DNA from: Maribacter vaceletii
GTDB taxonomy: Bacteria > Bacteroidota > Bacteroidia > Flavobacteriales > Flavobacteriaceae
Direction: 5' to 3'
DNA: 64,000 bases
Assembly (NCBI RefSeq): GCF_003634105.1
Contig: NZ_RBIQ01000007.1
Location: 1,054,001-1,118,000, forward strand
The notes under the pieces are model-generated. The model was not told the DNA's origin, made no database searches, and worked only from the letters and a program-made list of their open reading frames with translations. The position numbers and the translations under genes were made by a program. Shown here piece by piece: positions 29,101 through 37,009 of the stretch (within the stretch, counting starts at the first letter, position 1; each line of letters starts with the position of its first letter).

Positions 29101-32100
29101 CACAAACTATAGAAATTAGTGATATTAATGGCTGTGGAGAAACGGAAAATATTACTATTTATCCTAGCTATTCTGCTAGTGCAACACCAACAAAATTATT
29201 AGATTGTACCGCATCACCTAATGCAGAAATTACAATATCTGCCACTGGAGGTTCTGGTTCGTTTACCTATGAAATTTCTGGTCCGGTAAATCAAGGATTA
29301 ACAGCTTTACCTTCTCCAGCAAATAGTACGGTTTGGAATTTAGCATCAGCACCAGGAACATATACTGTTTCTATTTATGATGTAAACACACCATCTTGTC
29401 CTGCTACCACTTTCCCTGTGGAAATAGCACCAAGATTAGAACCAATATTTGATACTATAACGCCAACTGATGTTACTTGTAACACTGCTAATGATGGTAC
29501 TATTACTGCAAGCGTAGTAAATAATGGAATTGGAGATTATACGTTTGAAATTACTAGCCTAGATGGTGCTGCGGTTTCTATTGCTCCAACAAGTACTACT
29601 GCTACTTCTGCAACATTTACAGGATTAGCTCCAACTACAACAGCAGCTGGTTATATAATTACAGTTACTGCAGATAGTGCAACTAATAATTGCCCTACAA
29701 ATAGTACTTCTATTATAGTTAATGAACCAATTGCTATGGCGGTTACTTTAGATCCTGTGGTAGAATTTACTTGTACTCCTGGTAATGGTAATAACCAAAA
29801 CAGTGCTTCTATAACAGTAGCTTCTGTTACTGGTGGTTCTACAAATTATGTTAGGTATGAATTTTTTAATGACCTAGACTTAGTTAACCCAGTACAAACT
29901 GGAACTTCTACAACGTATACAGAAACAAATACTGCAGGAGGTAATTATACCATTAATGTTTATGATGATAATGGATGTCTTGGTACAGCCACTGCAACTA
30001 TAGAGGCTTATGATGAGTTATTAACAGCTACAACTGCAACAAGTAACGACATTACTTGTACACCAGGTAGTGATGGGGAGGTAACTATAACAGTAACTTC
30101 TTCAAATAGCGATGCTACTAAATATGAATTTAGTATAGATGGTGGTACAACTTACCAACCTTCTAATATATTCCCTGGTTTAGGCATTGGTACGCATAAT
30201 TTTATTATAAGACATGTAGATACTGGTTGTATTTTAAATGCTTCGCAAATAATTACAGATCCTAATACTTTTGATATTGTAGTGGATAAAACTAGTGATG
30301 TAATCTGTTTTGGAACCAATACTGGTGCTGTAAACTTTTCTATTACAGATGCTACCTATACTGATGGATTTGACTATAGAGTATTTGAACAAGTAACTAA
30401 TACTCCTGTAACAGCTTCAGTAAACCACCCTAACCTTGGGCCAACACCTACGGTTAATCTTGGTGCTGGTGACTACTATGTTATTATTACACAAGACAGC
30501 AACCCGGATTGTGAAAACAGAGCAGACTTTAGTATTGCTGGGCCAGATGCTACTTTAAGTGCGGATAGAACAGTTACAGAAATAACGTGTAACCCAACAA
30601 ATAACGGAATTATAGAAATTATTAATCCTGTTGGCGGATGGGGTGGTTATGAATACTTAGTATTTAATACTACAGCACCACCAGCAACGGGTACTAGTGA
30701 CGCAGCAAATTATATAGGTGACCCTGTGTTTGATAATTTAAGTGCTGGTACTTATGAAGTTTGGATTATAGATGAAGAAGAATGTACAGAACAACTAACT
30801 GATGTTGTATTAAATAATCCAACACCAATTGTAGCGCAATTAAATGTTACACAAGAAAATTGTACAAACTTTGATGGTGTTATAGAAGTTACAGGAACTC
30901 CTAGTCCAAACCCAGTTTCTGGTGGTCAAGGAAACGGTTATAGCTACCAACTTATAAAAGATGGTACTCCTTTTGGAGCGGAACAAACTACAACCACATT
31001 CTCTGGTTTAGGAGCTGGTGCATATACTGTAACTGTAACTGACCAATGGGGTTGTACATTAACAACTACAACGGCTGTTACTCTTTACGAAGACATAGCA
31101 CCACAAACAGATATTATTAAAGCTATTGATTGTAATTCTGGTGGCTCTATAGATGTTACACAAACAGGTGGTGAAGGAAGTTCATATACCTATACTATTA
31201 CCCATATAGATGGTGTACCTAATGTAATTGCTCCAACGAGTAGTACTGCAACTTCTGCTTCATTTACAAACTTAACACAAGTTGGTACCTATACATTTAG
31301 TATTACAGATAATGTAACCCTTTGTGTAAAAACTATAGATAGAGAATTGGTAGATATTATTTATCCAGAAGCTTCTGTAGATGCTTCTACTAATGTTACT
31401 TGTAATAATGATAGTGATGGTACTATAAATGTTAGTGTTCTAGATAATGGCGTAGGACCATACACATTTACTATTATAGATGGCGATGGTGCTACAATAG
31501 GTTCTCCTATTACACCAACAAGTAATACAAATACAACAGCAGTATTTACTGGTTTAAGAGGTACAACACCTGGTATTACCTATACTATTAGAGCAATGGC
31601 TTTTAATGGTTGTACAGATGATACACAGACAGCTACTATAACACAACCAGATGTTATTACTGTTCCAGCACCAACAGCTGTAAGCTTTAATTGTACTACT
31701 GGTAATGTTACAAATTACCCAACAATAACAATTACTGGAGAAACTGGTGGTTCTACAAACTTTGTTCGTTACGAGTTTATAAATACAACTACAGGAACAA
31801 CAGTGCAAAATGGTACAGATAATAGTTATACAGAAACCAACTTTGCTGGTGGTAATTATACTATTAACGTCTATGATGATAATGGATGTGTAGGTACAAC
31901 TACAACAACTATTGCTGCTTTTGATGAGTTACAAACTGTAGTTCCAGTAGCAACACAAATAATATGTTCTGGTACCGATATTCGTATAGATGCTACAAGT
32001 AGTATTACAAACTCTACGGCAAACCCAACAAATTATGAGTTTAGAGAAATAACTAGTCCTGCTAGTTCTTTCCAAGGTTCTAATATGTTTACGGGTTTAG

Positions 32101-34772
32101 ATGTAGGAGTACATAGATTTGAAGCTAGAAATATTTCTACGGGCTGTATTATGCAAACAGAATACATTGTAGAAGACCCTAATACGTTTACACCAGAAAT
32201 TACGATACTTAACAATGTAGTTTGTAATGGTACAAATAGTGGACAAATAACCTTAGAAGTTACCGATGCAGTATATACTGGTAATTTTGAGTGGGAAATA
32301 TTTGATACAAATAATACTCCAACAAATACTGGAGATGATACTAGTATTACTTCAGGAACAGGAATGGCTCCAAATACAACAACAGCGCCAATAGCTCTTG
32401 CAGCAGGAAACTATAGAATACGTATTGCTCAGGAAACTAATCCTGGTTGTGCGGCAGAACGTTTCTTTAGTATTACAGAACCTGAAGTTATTGCACCAAA
32501 TGCAAGTGAACAAGCGAACCCTACGTGTAGTAATGATCAAGGTAGTATTTTAGTAAATCCAACAGGTGGTGAAGGACCTTTTACAATTACATTAAGTAAC
32601 GGTACAGGGTATTCTAACACCCAAACTAATGTAAGTGCTTTCCTTTTTGAAGGTTTAGCAGGTGGAACGTATGACATAGAAATTACAGATACTGTAGGTT
32701 GTATACAAAATTTCCCTGCGGAGATTATTTTACAAACTCCAGAGGTAATAGATGCAAGCGCAACAGCAACTGCTCTAACTTGTTTTAATGAAAACACAGC
32801 AACTATCACTGCAAGTGTAGCGGTAAGAACATTCCCTGCAACACCAGTGTATGAATATCAATTAAATGTATATGATGCTAGTGGTACAACAATAACACAA
32901 ACATCTGTTGCTCAAAGTAACCCTACATTTACTGGTTTAAGTGCTGGTACCTATAGTATTACTGTTACAGACGATTTTGGATGTAGTGATGAAACACCTT
33001 TACAAGTTATTATAAACCCAACAGAGGTTAGTGCACAACTAATAAGAACGCAAGCATTAACTTGTGAAGACGGTGTAGAATTACAACTTTCTGCAACTGG
33101 TGGTCTAAGTGGTACGTATGAGTATAGTATAGATAATGTAACCTTTACTCTTATGGTTGGTAACACGGTTAACTTACCTATACCACCTACAGTTTTAGGG
33201 GCAGGAACATACCAATATTATGTAAGAGATGCTAATGGTTGTGAAGCTGTATTGTCTAATGCAATTACAGAGGATCCTATTGAGGATTTGATACTTACAA
33301 TTGAACCTGAAACATCCACATTTGTTAATTGTAATGGGGATAATACAGGTAATATTTTTGCAAGTGCTACTGGCGGCTTAGGAAACTATAGATATGAGTT
33401 ATATAGTGCTTATAATGGTTCTACTTTAAACCCTGCAGATTTATTGGCAGGACCACAAAATCAAGGTGAGTTTACTGGATTAACAGCAGGAACCTACTTT
33501 GTTAATGTTACTAGTGATGATTGTACTACAGAACCACAACGTGTAGAAATAACAGAACCTACTATTTTGGAAGTTATAGATACAAATAACTTTACAGATG
33601 TAACTTGTAACGGGGAAGATGATGGTACTATAACAGTAGAATTGCAAGGTGGTGTTGGTCCTTACCAATACGCAATATCTCCAAATTTAAATCAATTTGA
33701 TAGTGTAAATACTTTTACAGATTTAGCACCTGGTTTATATGGCGTAATTGCACAAGATCAAAATGGATGTTTTGAATATTTAGAATATACCATTTCAGAA
33801 CCAGTAGTCTTAACTACAACAGCAACTACTACACCCGAAATATGTGTAGGTAGTGAAGATGGTACTATAACACTAACTGTAGATGGTGGTAATGGTCCTT
33901 ATAGAACAGCAATAAACTCTAATTCTGAAGCAGATTTTGTACAAGATCGTTTAGACTTTACAAACCTTGCTGCTGGTAACTATTTAATCTTTGTAAGAGA
34001 TGTTAATAACTGTGAAACCAATATTGTTGTAGATGTAGAACCTGGCGTTAACCTTAATGCAACTATTACTCCTGTTTATGAGTGTAGTGGAGATGTACCT
34101 ACAAATTATGTAAACATAACCTTAGAAGATTCTAGTGTTTTAGGCGATGTTTTATATGCTATAGACTCTACAAATCCAAATGACATGCAATTAAATCCTG
34201 ATTTTAGAAATTCTACTCCAGGAACACATTACATAGCAATAGCACACACAAATGGATGTGTACAAACTTTTAATTTTGTAATAGAAGATTACCAGCCTTT
34301 AGTATTATCTCTAGAACAGCGTAATCTAAATGAAATTACAGCTATTGCAACAGGTGGTAAAGAAGAATACACTTTTATCATGGGCGATAGAGATAATGGT
34401 ACAGATAATACGTTTAGAATTAACCGTACAGATACTTATACCGTAACCGTTATAGATGAAAATGGTTGTGAATCTGTTGCTAATATTTATATGGAATTTA
34501 TAGATATTGATATACCCAATGTATTTACACCAGATGGCGATGGTCTTAATGATACTTGGTTCCCAAAAAACCAAGAAGCCTTCCCAGAAATACTAACTAT
34601 CATATTTGATCGTTATGGTAGAGAAGTATATAGAATGGGTGTTAATGATAATCCATGGGATGGTCTTTACCAACAAACAGAACTACCAACAGGAGATTAT
34701 TGGTATGTAATAAAATTACGTGGTGAAGAAGATGATCGTGAATTTGTTGGCCATTTTACTTTATATAGATAA
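20103..34772 (+). CDS. sprB: Giant SprB-like cell-surface adhesin, 4889 aa
   Basis: A signal peptide (about residues 1-28) opens a protein of roughly 500 kDa. An N-terminal region (about 30-410) is followed by a DUF11-like module (about 413-560). The rest is mostly tandem SprB-type repeats, each running from a Cys-Asn-Gly-x-x-Asp-Gly start through a Phe-x-x-Leu-x-x-Gly-x-Tyr core to an Asp-x-x-Gly-Cys end. The last 90 residues (from about 4800, IPNVFTPDGDGLNDTW) form the gliding-motility-associated T9SS sorting domain. In F. johnsoniae SprB is the mobile surface adhesin that drives gliding. sprF follows 19 bases downstream. Internal duplications of about 591 and 640 residues are visible. The reading frame is intact throughout. 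Confidence 0.93.
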   Translation: MKAITFKKPNLLVLIIFLLTIGFSGFSQEYRSFTRDYGGGNTYRYQNNLKGDLTFISNNILNRDQGTATTTPNDAYNNQNVRVPNNQRPPDYYNAETGGFYNYNDFKNMQYIDVDTDASTFSSSSATFTFPDPNCNLIRYAGLYWSATYPSEIGGQTPGTNRRTDFNQIQFKVPNGNYVPVTGEILFDGFTNTQTRANSPYACYADVTSLITPLANPEGEYTIADVRATLGNGFTGGSAAGWTLVIVYENPTMSGKLITTFDGFARVTGTSSIPINYSGFTTIPAGSVKAQIGAGALEGDFSIGGDQMRIRAASSGGGFSLVREVSDKINPNNFFNSDITLDGDLTTNRNPNSSNTLGYDTDIFELRNLGNSVIPNNETAATFQFRTNGDQYYPFFNSFNIEIIEPEIVLEKKVEDIAGNDITGLGVNLGQVLDYVLSFQNIGNDHATGPISGDPNSHYTITDILPINVTLDESNFDLPTGVTYTYNPATRTVVFDIPDNLVNENDPIYSIRMRVRVAENCFDFIDACTDLIQNLAYSTYSGVINDNVISDDPSVTDFDNCGFTTPGATNFLLDDLSDCNFTRTVQLCGDDVVLDAGDNFDDYIWYRDENNNNQIDPGVDTVLNDGNPDNDLSTIIVTEAGFYMVDKIIPAPCKGFREYITVERFGDNTVNPIIDYFNTVNGDADATNDIQGEIVQCSVDGDMLPKIFLCGIADSELLQVNILDAQSIVWEQLNEGSCDPAGDDCANKNLTCTWSQVSTGNSYDVNTPGKYRLVVNYQNGCFNRFYFNVFQNTLDIEYTSNDVICTTPGNIRITSPNSGYGYQLINVSTTPNTVEIPFSANNGPNFSFTSNGAYRVEVVQLDNSGNPIPNACIFSTPEIGIRDRDFQVEITTTSANCNSNGSIDISVLNVEPDYTYVLRRSDGTIIDDETAQPDNTHSFDVVPGDYIVETSTGDGCFNSQNITVNRIPDPTLSAVTTQNIGCTAGTITLTPNGGFPNPSYGFAIWSKDGVDLYSDVSDIPADAYQTTTTFSFGWVTTIDEDGNETRTYTPGEDGSYEFILIDDNGCTAFSSATTILDNGTMSITSIDEVQPSCSGDANGSLTINISGGVGPFLYSIDDGVTTQGTATFAGLTAGTYNIRVTDSSGCDVSEPPYVLSEPFPFSASAGVSRDVSCDPSNGAEVRITNVVGGTPPYSFSFDGGATFSGSQTAILMPGTYNLIARDASCDFPMTIEVEGLPARPIVTLTPTVDYNCSGTGNITVTPDITTYNYTYELDGVLNTPDPTSNTFNDLPIGDYVITTNYVPQTPPTAAVLLVEDFGYGPTIPNANTSTALYYYESQLPDGIPSGSPRDGSGTNETQLNDYEYAVTSNIENPFTAWFSPVDHTTGDRSTEGRYLAINLGAVADGATIYQKEINDIIPNQDLNISLWAINLVRTIRDIGDPNLTIELRDPSTNTLVGSANTGFMPEEELWRQYEIALNPGAYTSLNLVITSTGSVINGSDVAIDDILVTQTPEICELSINTPISIEPGNAFASTATGSTNVSCNGLTDGTITFEVENFDATDGFDYSTDNWTTFTNSTSSPVTTAAVLGAGTQTVLIRRADDHSCEISVTRDITEPTPVVASASITEQFTCNNTGATITASATGGTPTYVYQLEDTSGNAIATYDYATNGNNTIFSGLAAGDYIVKATDLNTCEDAFDTVLTVVAPNNPTFTAEPILCYSGNSDGTIQVDVTSVPGNGGFQFSIEGNPWVTPNPATNTSYTFNNLSNGTYTIDVRDSFGCAAAQQTVTINRQVTVTASAENITACATSTDITITADGGDGNYVYALVANAATPAPGDFNPSNIITAPAIGDYDVYVRDKSGATDFCEAVFDINIAQDPALNITETLVHNLCFGDTNGSIALAVTGGEAPYEYSIDDGANYVTTATFNNLAAGIYPIRIKDANDCELANSFEITETDVLTAEAVLTQNYTCLVDGEITVGSVTATDGGSGDYQYSINGSSWTASTTGGHTFTGLTDGTYSIQVRDANATTCTLTLADIVIDPLPTEPTITTTLEYNCDGTANVNILPADATYTYSLGGSAYVSTNVFNNVAVGTYPISINYGRECTTDSNVTIENGNAFEAAIDAFTNLNCNTDGSGTITISANNFGTGGYEYSLDGAPFVGPFTTPETINSLAAGNYSIEVRDVTNAANVSPLTGCSITITQTLTEPAPVVASASITEEFTCNNTGATITASASGGTPTYVYQLEDNGGTPIVGYEFINNGNNTIFTGLAAGDYIVVARDINNCSDPIDTAINIAAPINPTFTAEGTACYSGANDGTIFVDITSLPGNGGFQFSLDGAPWVTPGTTSHTFTNLANGTYTVDVRDGYGCAATQQTVTLNDQLTATTILQPDLTCTADATITIDADGGSGTYIYEWSTTNAGPWNTTGFTANVYNTNTAGSYFFRITDTTAPTVCTFITNEVVVTPADTPVITSITPTNLNCNGDDSGALEIVIDTSVGLAPYSINVVNTTTGTVYGTQTSGLAAGTYEVTVTDAKGCFVTETETITEPNVINYTATSVPIQCDNTGTDPSNNTTPGEISISAITGGTAEYTYYLTANNGIPTQTYNTTPGNRDHTFTILSFGIYQIDIVDANGCAAFSTEIIASPPNDLDIDVSTSTANCADGGTAVVTVDAAVGSGSYEFAVLETYSPPYSTNYVNPDVPGGSTATFSSIANGIRLNPGVTYTFVVFDTTTKCYYFETSALPIDTPSNMTATLDAVNNVTCTGSADGNISFTFDNYDVGATAVGYEIFNLQSNISTGITGSSPVNPPTGARTVDNFATLAPGEYYLLLSEVGGAYPGCTVHGGNFTIRESVNLLDVTPVVTKNDNCNVNAGVITATGQFGTAPYEYQILPTGSTTPTVLTWAGTSNNTFNVEGGDYDVYVKDAYGCIQFNTINLPTDSTPEISLALVDECATEGNFEVVVTLDQAGVSPYRLSVNGAAYQNITFNGSNEYTVTGLSSGAAQTIEISDINGCGETENITIYPSYSASATPTKLLDCTASPNAEITISATGGSGSFTYEISGPVNQGLTALPSPANSTVWNLASAPGTYTVSIYDVNTPSCPATTFPVEIAPRLEPIFDTITPTDVTCNTANDGTITASVVNNGIGDYTFEITSLDGAAVSIAPTSTTATSATFTGLAPTTTAAGYIITVTADSATNNCPTNSTSIIVNEPIAMAVTLDPVVEFTCTPGNGNNQNSASITVASVTGGSTNYVRYEFFNDLDLVNPVQTGTSTTYTETNTAGGNYTINVYDDNGCLGTATATIEAYDELLTATTATSNDITCTPGSDGEVTITVTSSNSDATKYEFSIDGGTTYQPSNIFPGLGIGTHNFIIRHVDTGCILNASQIITDPNTFDIVVDKTSDVICFGTNTGAVNFSITDATYTDGFDYRVFEQVTNTPVTASVNHPNLGPTPTVNLGAGDYYVIITQDSNPDCENRADFSIAGPDATLSADRTVTEITCNPTNNGIIEIINPVGGWGGYEYLVFNTTAPPATGTSDAANYIGDPVFDNLSAGTYEVWIIDEEECTEQLTDVVLNNPTPIVAQLNVTQENCTNFDGVIEVTGTPSPNPVSGGQGNGYSYQLIKDGTPFGAEQTTTTFSGLGAGAYTVTVTDQWGCTLTTTTAVTLYEDIAPQTDIIKAIDCNSGGSIDVTQTGGEGSSYTYTITHIDGVPNVIAPTSSTATSASFTNLTQVGTYTFSITDNVTLCVKTIDRELVDIIYPEASVDASTNVTCNNDSDGTINVSVLDNGVGPYTFTIIDGDGATIGSPITPTSNTNTTAVFTGLRGTTPGITYTIRAMAFNGCTDDTQTATITQPDVITVPAPTAVSFNCTTGNVTNYPTITITGETGGSTNFVRYEFINTTTGTTVQNGTDNSYTETNFAGGNYTINVYDDNGCVGTTTTTIAAFDELQTVVPVATQIICSGTDIRIDATSSITNSTANPTNYEFREITSPASSFQGSNMFTGLDVGVHRFEARNISTGCIMQTEYIVEDPNTFTPEITILNNVVCNGTNSGQITLEVTDAVYTGNFEWEIFDTNNTPTNTGDDTSITSGTGMAPNTTTAPIALAAGNYRIRIAQETNPGCAAERFFSITEPEVIAPNASEQANPTCSNDQGSILVNPTGGEGPFTITLSNGTGYSNTQTNVSAFLFEGLAGGTYDIEITDTVGCIQNFPAEIILQTPEVIDASATATALTCFNENTATITASVAVRTFPATPVYEYQLNVYDASGTTITQTSVAQSNPTFTGLSAGTYSITVTDDFGCSDETPLQVIINPTEVSAQLIRTQALTCEDGVELQLSATGGLSGTYEYSIDNVTFTLMVGNTVNLPIPPTVLGAGTYQYYVRDANGCEAVLSNAITEDPIEDLILTIEPETSTFVNCNGDNTGNIFASATGGLGNYRYELYSAYNGSTLNPADLLAGPQNQGEFTGLTAGTYFVNVTSDDCTTEPQRVEITEPTILEVIDTNNFTDVTCNGEDDGTITVELQGGVGPYQYAISPNLNQFDSVNTFTDLAPGLYGVIAQDQNGCFEYLEYTISEPVVLTTTATTTPEICVGSEDGTITLTVDGGNGPYRTAINSNSEADFVQDRLDFTNLAAGNYLIFVRDVNNCETNIVVDVEPGVNLNATITPVYECSGDVPTNYVNITLEDSSVLGDVLYAIDSTNPNDMQLNPDFRNSTPGTHYIAIAHTNGCVQTFNFVIEDYQPLVLSLEQRNLNEITAIATGGKEEYTFIMGDRDNGTDNTFRINRTDTYTVTVIDENGCESVANIYMEFIDIDIPNVFTPDGDGLNDTWFPKNQEAFPEILTIIFDRYGREVYRMGVNDNPWDGLYQQTELPTGDYWYVIKLRGEEDDREFVGHFTLYR

Positions 34773-34791
34773 GAACTTAACCTAAACTAGT

Positions 34792-35739
34792 ATGTATAAT
34801 AAATTATTAACCTTAGTCCTCCTCCTACTAAGTGTCTTTGGTGCTAAAGCGCAAGAGTTAACCTTACCACAGCTCTCGCAATATTTAGCAGATAACCCTT
34901 TTGTAATGTCGCCTACCTATGCAGGTATTGGAGATCATGTAAAAATTAGGATTAATGGATTAACGCAATGGGTAGGAATTAAAGATGCGCCAGACACGCA
35001 ATCTTTAGCTGCAGATATGCGTTTAGGAGAAAAATCTGGTGTTGGTATTTTATTATATAATGATAGTAATGGAGAAACTAAGCAAAGAGGAGCTAGGTTA
35101 TCTTTTGCCCATCACTTAACTATAGATAGGTATGATGATGAGTTCTTATCCTTTGGTTTATCGTATAATTTTAACCAGTTTAGGATAGATATTGAAAACT
35201 TTAGTATCATAGATCCAAGTGTAACAGATGATAGAGCTACAACCAATCATAACTTTGATGTAGGTTTATTATATAGAAAAGATAAATTTTATATAAGTGC
35301 AAATGCATCTAACATAATTGATAAAGATTTATCAAAATTTAATCCAATTTTTGAACCTAATAGATTAAGAAACTATTACGCGTATACTGGATATAGATAT
35401 AAAAGAAGTAAAAACAGTAATTTAGAAATAGAACCTTCTGTATTCTTTCAATTATTTGAGAGTGATGGTAGATCTGTTACCGATTTAAATGTGAAATTTA
35501 GATGGTATGATTTTGAAGACTATTACTATGCTGGTGTTACTTACCGTTTTTTAAATGATCAAATTGGTGATCCATTATATATAGCTCCAATTGTTGGTTT
35601 AAAAAAGAGTAATTTTTATTTTGGATATTCGTATCAAGTAATTCTTAATGAAATTTTAGGGTATAGTACAGGAACACATGTAGTAACTTTAGGTTTAGAT
35701 TTATTCCAAGGTGTTAGTAATTGTAGATGTACGTATTAA
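34792..35739 (+). CDS. sprF: SprF, PorP/SprF-family T9SS outer membrane protein
   Basis: The 315-residue protein has a signal peptide (about 1-20, ending GAKA-QE) and a PorP/SprF-type beta-barrel domain over its whole length, with the typical opening LPQLSQYLADNPFVMSPTYA. In F. johnsoniae SprF lies directly after sprB and is needed for SprB to reach the cell surface. Here it begins 19 bases after the giant adhesin gene with no terminator between, so the two are probably co-transcribed. It probably contacts the sorting domain of SprB, as shown for related PorP-type proteins. Confidence 0.92.
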   Translation: MYNKLLTLVLLLLSVFGAKAQELTLPQLSQYLADNPFVMSPTYAGIGDHVKIRINGLTQWVGIKDAPDTQSLAADMRLGEKSGVGILLYNDSNGETKQRGARLSFAHHLTIDRYDDEFLSFGLSYNFNQFRIDIENFSIIDPSVTDDRATTNHNFDVGLLYRKDKFYISANASNIIDKDLSKFNPIFEPNRLRNYYAYTGYRYKRSKNSNLEIEPSVFFQLFESDGRSVTDLNVKFRWYDFEDYYYAGVTYRFLNDQIGDPLYIAPIVGLKKSNFYFGYSYQVILNEILGYSTGTHVVTLGLDLFQGVSNCRCTY

Positions 35740-35783
35740 AAACCAAATGTTTCCTTTAATTTTGTAAAAAATTAAAGATATTC

Positions 35784-36143
35784 ATGGGAATAATAGAAGT
35801 TACTAATATTAAGGTTTATGCCTATCATGGTTGCTTAGCAGAAGAAACTAAAATAGGTAGTGATTATCTAGTAAATGTATCTGTAAAAGCAGATTTAACT
35901 AATGCAGCTGCGTCAGATAATCTAAAAGATACTGTAGATTATGTGCATATAAATCATATCGTAAAAGAAGAAATGGCTATCCCAGCTAAGCTTTTAGAAC
36001 ATGTAGCAGACCGAATTATTCAACGTATTTTACTAGAAATCAATATAGTTATGGAAGTATCTGTAGTTGTTTCTAAAATAAACCCTCCTATAGGTGGCGA
36101 TGTAGAAAAAGTAACTATTACATTAAAATCTAAAAGATCCTGA
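35784..36143 (+). CDS. folB: Dihydroneopterin aldolase
   Basis: The 119-residue protein matches FolB in size and layout, with the N-terminal IKVYAYHGCLAEETKIGSDY block holding the conserved Tyr/His/Gly and the glutamate. FolB converts 7,8-dihydroneopterin to 6-hydroxymethyl-7,8-dihydropterin and glycolaldehyde in folate synthesis. The C-terminal KINPPIGGDVEKVTI block is also typical. A TAnnTTTG-type sequence (TAATTTTG, 35757-35764) precedes the start, so the gene may have its own promoter. A tRNA-Cys gene follows. Confidence 0.93.
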   Translation: MGIIEVTNIKVYAYHGCLAEETKIGSDYLVNVSVKADLTNAAASDNLKDTVDYVHINHIVKEEMAIPAKLLEHVADRIIQRILLEINIVMEVSVVVSKINPPIGGDVEKVTITLKSKRS

Positions 36144-36152
36144 TTATATATT

Positions 36153-36183
36153 TTTGAAAGCTAAAAATAAGGCATTACATTTG
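36153..36183 (+). promoter_or_regulatory. Promoter of tRNA-Cys
   Basis: TTTG at 36153-36156, a 19-base spacer, then TACATTTG at 36176-36183: an exact match to the Bacteroidota primary-sigma consensus. Transcription would start a few bases before the tRNA at 36196. Confidence 0.8.
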
Positions 36184-36195
36184 CACCACTAAAAT

Positions 36196-36269
36196 GGCAT
36201 CGTGGCCGAGTGGCTAGGCACAGCTCTGCAAAAGCTTGTACAGCGGTTCGAATCCGCTCGATGCCTCCA
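36196..36269 (+). tRNA. tRNA-Cys (GCA)
   Basis: The cloverleaf folds cleanly. The acceptor stem GGCATCG pairs with CGATGCC (36259-36265). The D stem is GCC/GGC, the anticodon loop CTGCAAA gives anticodon GCA at 36228-36230, and the T stem AGCGG/CCGCT encloses TTCGAAT. The discriminator base is T (36266), as expected for tRNA-Cys, and CCA (36267-36269) is encoded. The outermost anticodon-stem pair is a C-T mismatch. A terminator follows at once. Confidence 0.95.
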
Positions 36270-36270
36270 A

Positions 36271-36297
36271 AAAAACCCTCTTAATAGAGGGTTTTTT
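36271..36297. terminator. Rho-independent terminator after tRNA-Cys
   Basis: Stem CCCTCT (36276-36281) and AGAGGG (36286-36291), loop TAAT, followed by six T. The A-run on the left lets it also serve the convergent LysE-type gene. Confidence 0.88.
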
Positions 36298-36325
36298 ATT
36301 TAAAATGCTGTTTATTAACACATTA

Positions 36326-36997
36326 TTACTCTCTTATTTGCTCCATTTTTTCTATACCTTCTTCTATAGTAAATTTGTCTTTTGGTAAAAAACCTTTTAT
36401 AATAAGTACTAATCCGCAAATAACTAAAACAACTCCAAGAAACTTTTTTACTAACCTTATTCTCTCAAAAGTTAATTTTCTTTTTAATTGTTTAGCTAAT
36501 AAGATTTTAAAAATATCTACTATAAAATACGTTAGTAATACTGCGGAAAAGAAAACTACAATTCTATTAGACTCATTATCTAAGCTAGGACCAACTACTA
36601 TTATTATTCCAAGCCAAAAAACTAAAACTCCAATATTTATGAAGTTTAGTAAAAAGCCTTTTACAAATAAACTAATATAATGCCCAGAGGATACTTTTAT
36701 AGTTTCTTCCTTTTTTGCTTCTTTCTTTACAATACTAGTGATACCATATATTACTAATATTACACCTCCAAAAACATATAATCCAGGTTCGTTACTTAAG
36801 TTTTCTAATAATTGAAAACTACTAAAATAAGCTATGGTAATAAAAAGTATATCGGCAATAATTACGCCTAAGTTAAAAACAATTGCTGCTCTAAAACCTT
36901 TAATTGCACTAGTTTCTAAAAGCACAAAAAATACAGGACCAATCATAAAACTTAGTAAAAACCCGAGAGGAATAGCAGCCTGTATATCTTCTAGCAT
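36326..36997 (-). CDS. LysE family exporter-like membrane protein
   Basis: The 223-residue protein is strongly hydrophobic with about six membrane segments. It opens with the IPLGFLLSFMIGPVFFVLLETS motif region typical of the LysE/RhtB amino-acid exporter family, and the GxxxGPxFF element is visible near residues 12-23. Family members export amino acids or related solutes; the substrate here is unknown. The C-terminus (about 200-223) is a charged cytoplasmic tail. It lies 12 bases downstream of the GIN-domain gene and may be co-transcribed with it. Confidence 0.85.
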   Translation of the reverse strand: MLEDIQAAIPLGFLLSFMIGPVFFVLLETSAIKGFRAAIVFNLGVIIADILFITIAYFSSFQLLENLSNEPGLYVFGGVILVIYGITSIVKKEAKKEETIKVSSGHYISLFVKGFLLNFINIGVLVFWLGIIIVVGPSLDNESNRIVVFFSAVLLTYFIVDIFKILLAKQLKRKLTFERIRLVKKFLGVVLVICGLVLIIKGFLPKDKFTIEEGIEKMEQIRE

Positions 36998-37009
36998 ATA
37001 AGAGTAAAA

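Noticed and set aside
24942-33290. sprB repeats considered as a CRISPR-like or tandem non-coding array
   Set aside because: The repeats are long, degenerate and coding in one uninterrupted frame, with protein-level conservation. No short identical repeats with unique spacers are present.
21996-34574. Many minus-strand open frames of 60-120 codons inside sprB
   Set aside because: They are antisense shadows of the repeated coding sequence. Their products are Cys/Ser/Ile-rich low-complexity strings and they overlap an intact, clearly functional gene.
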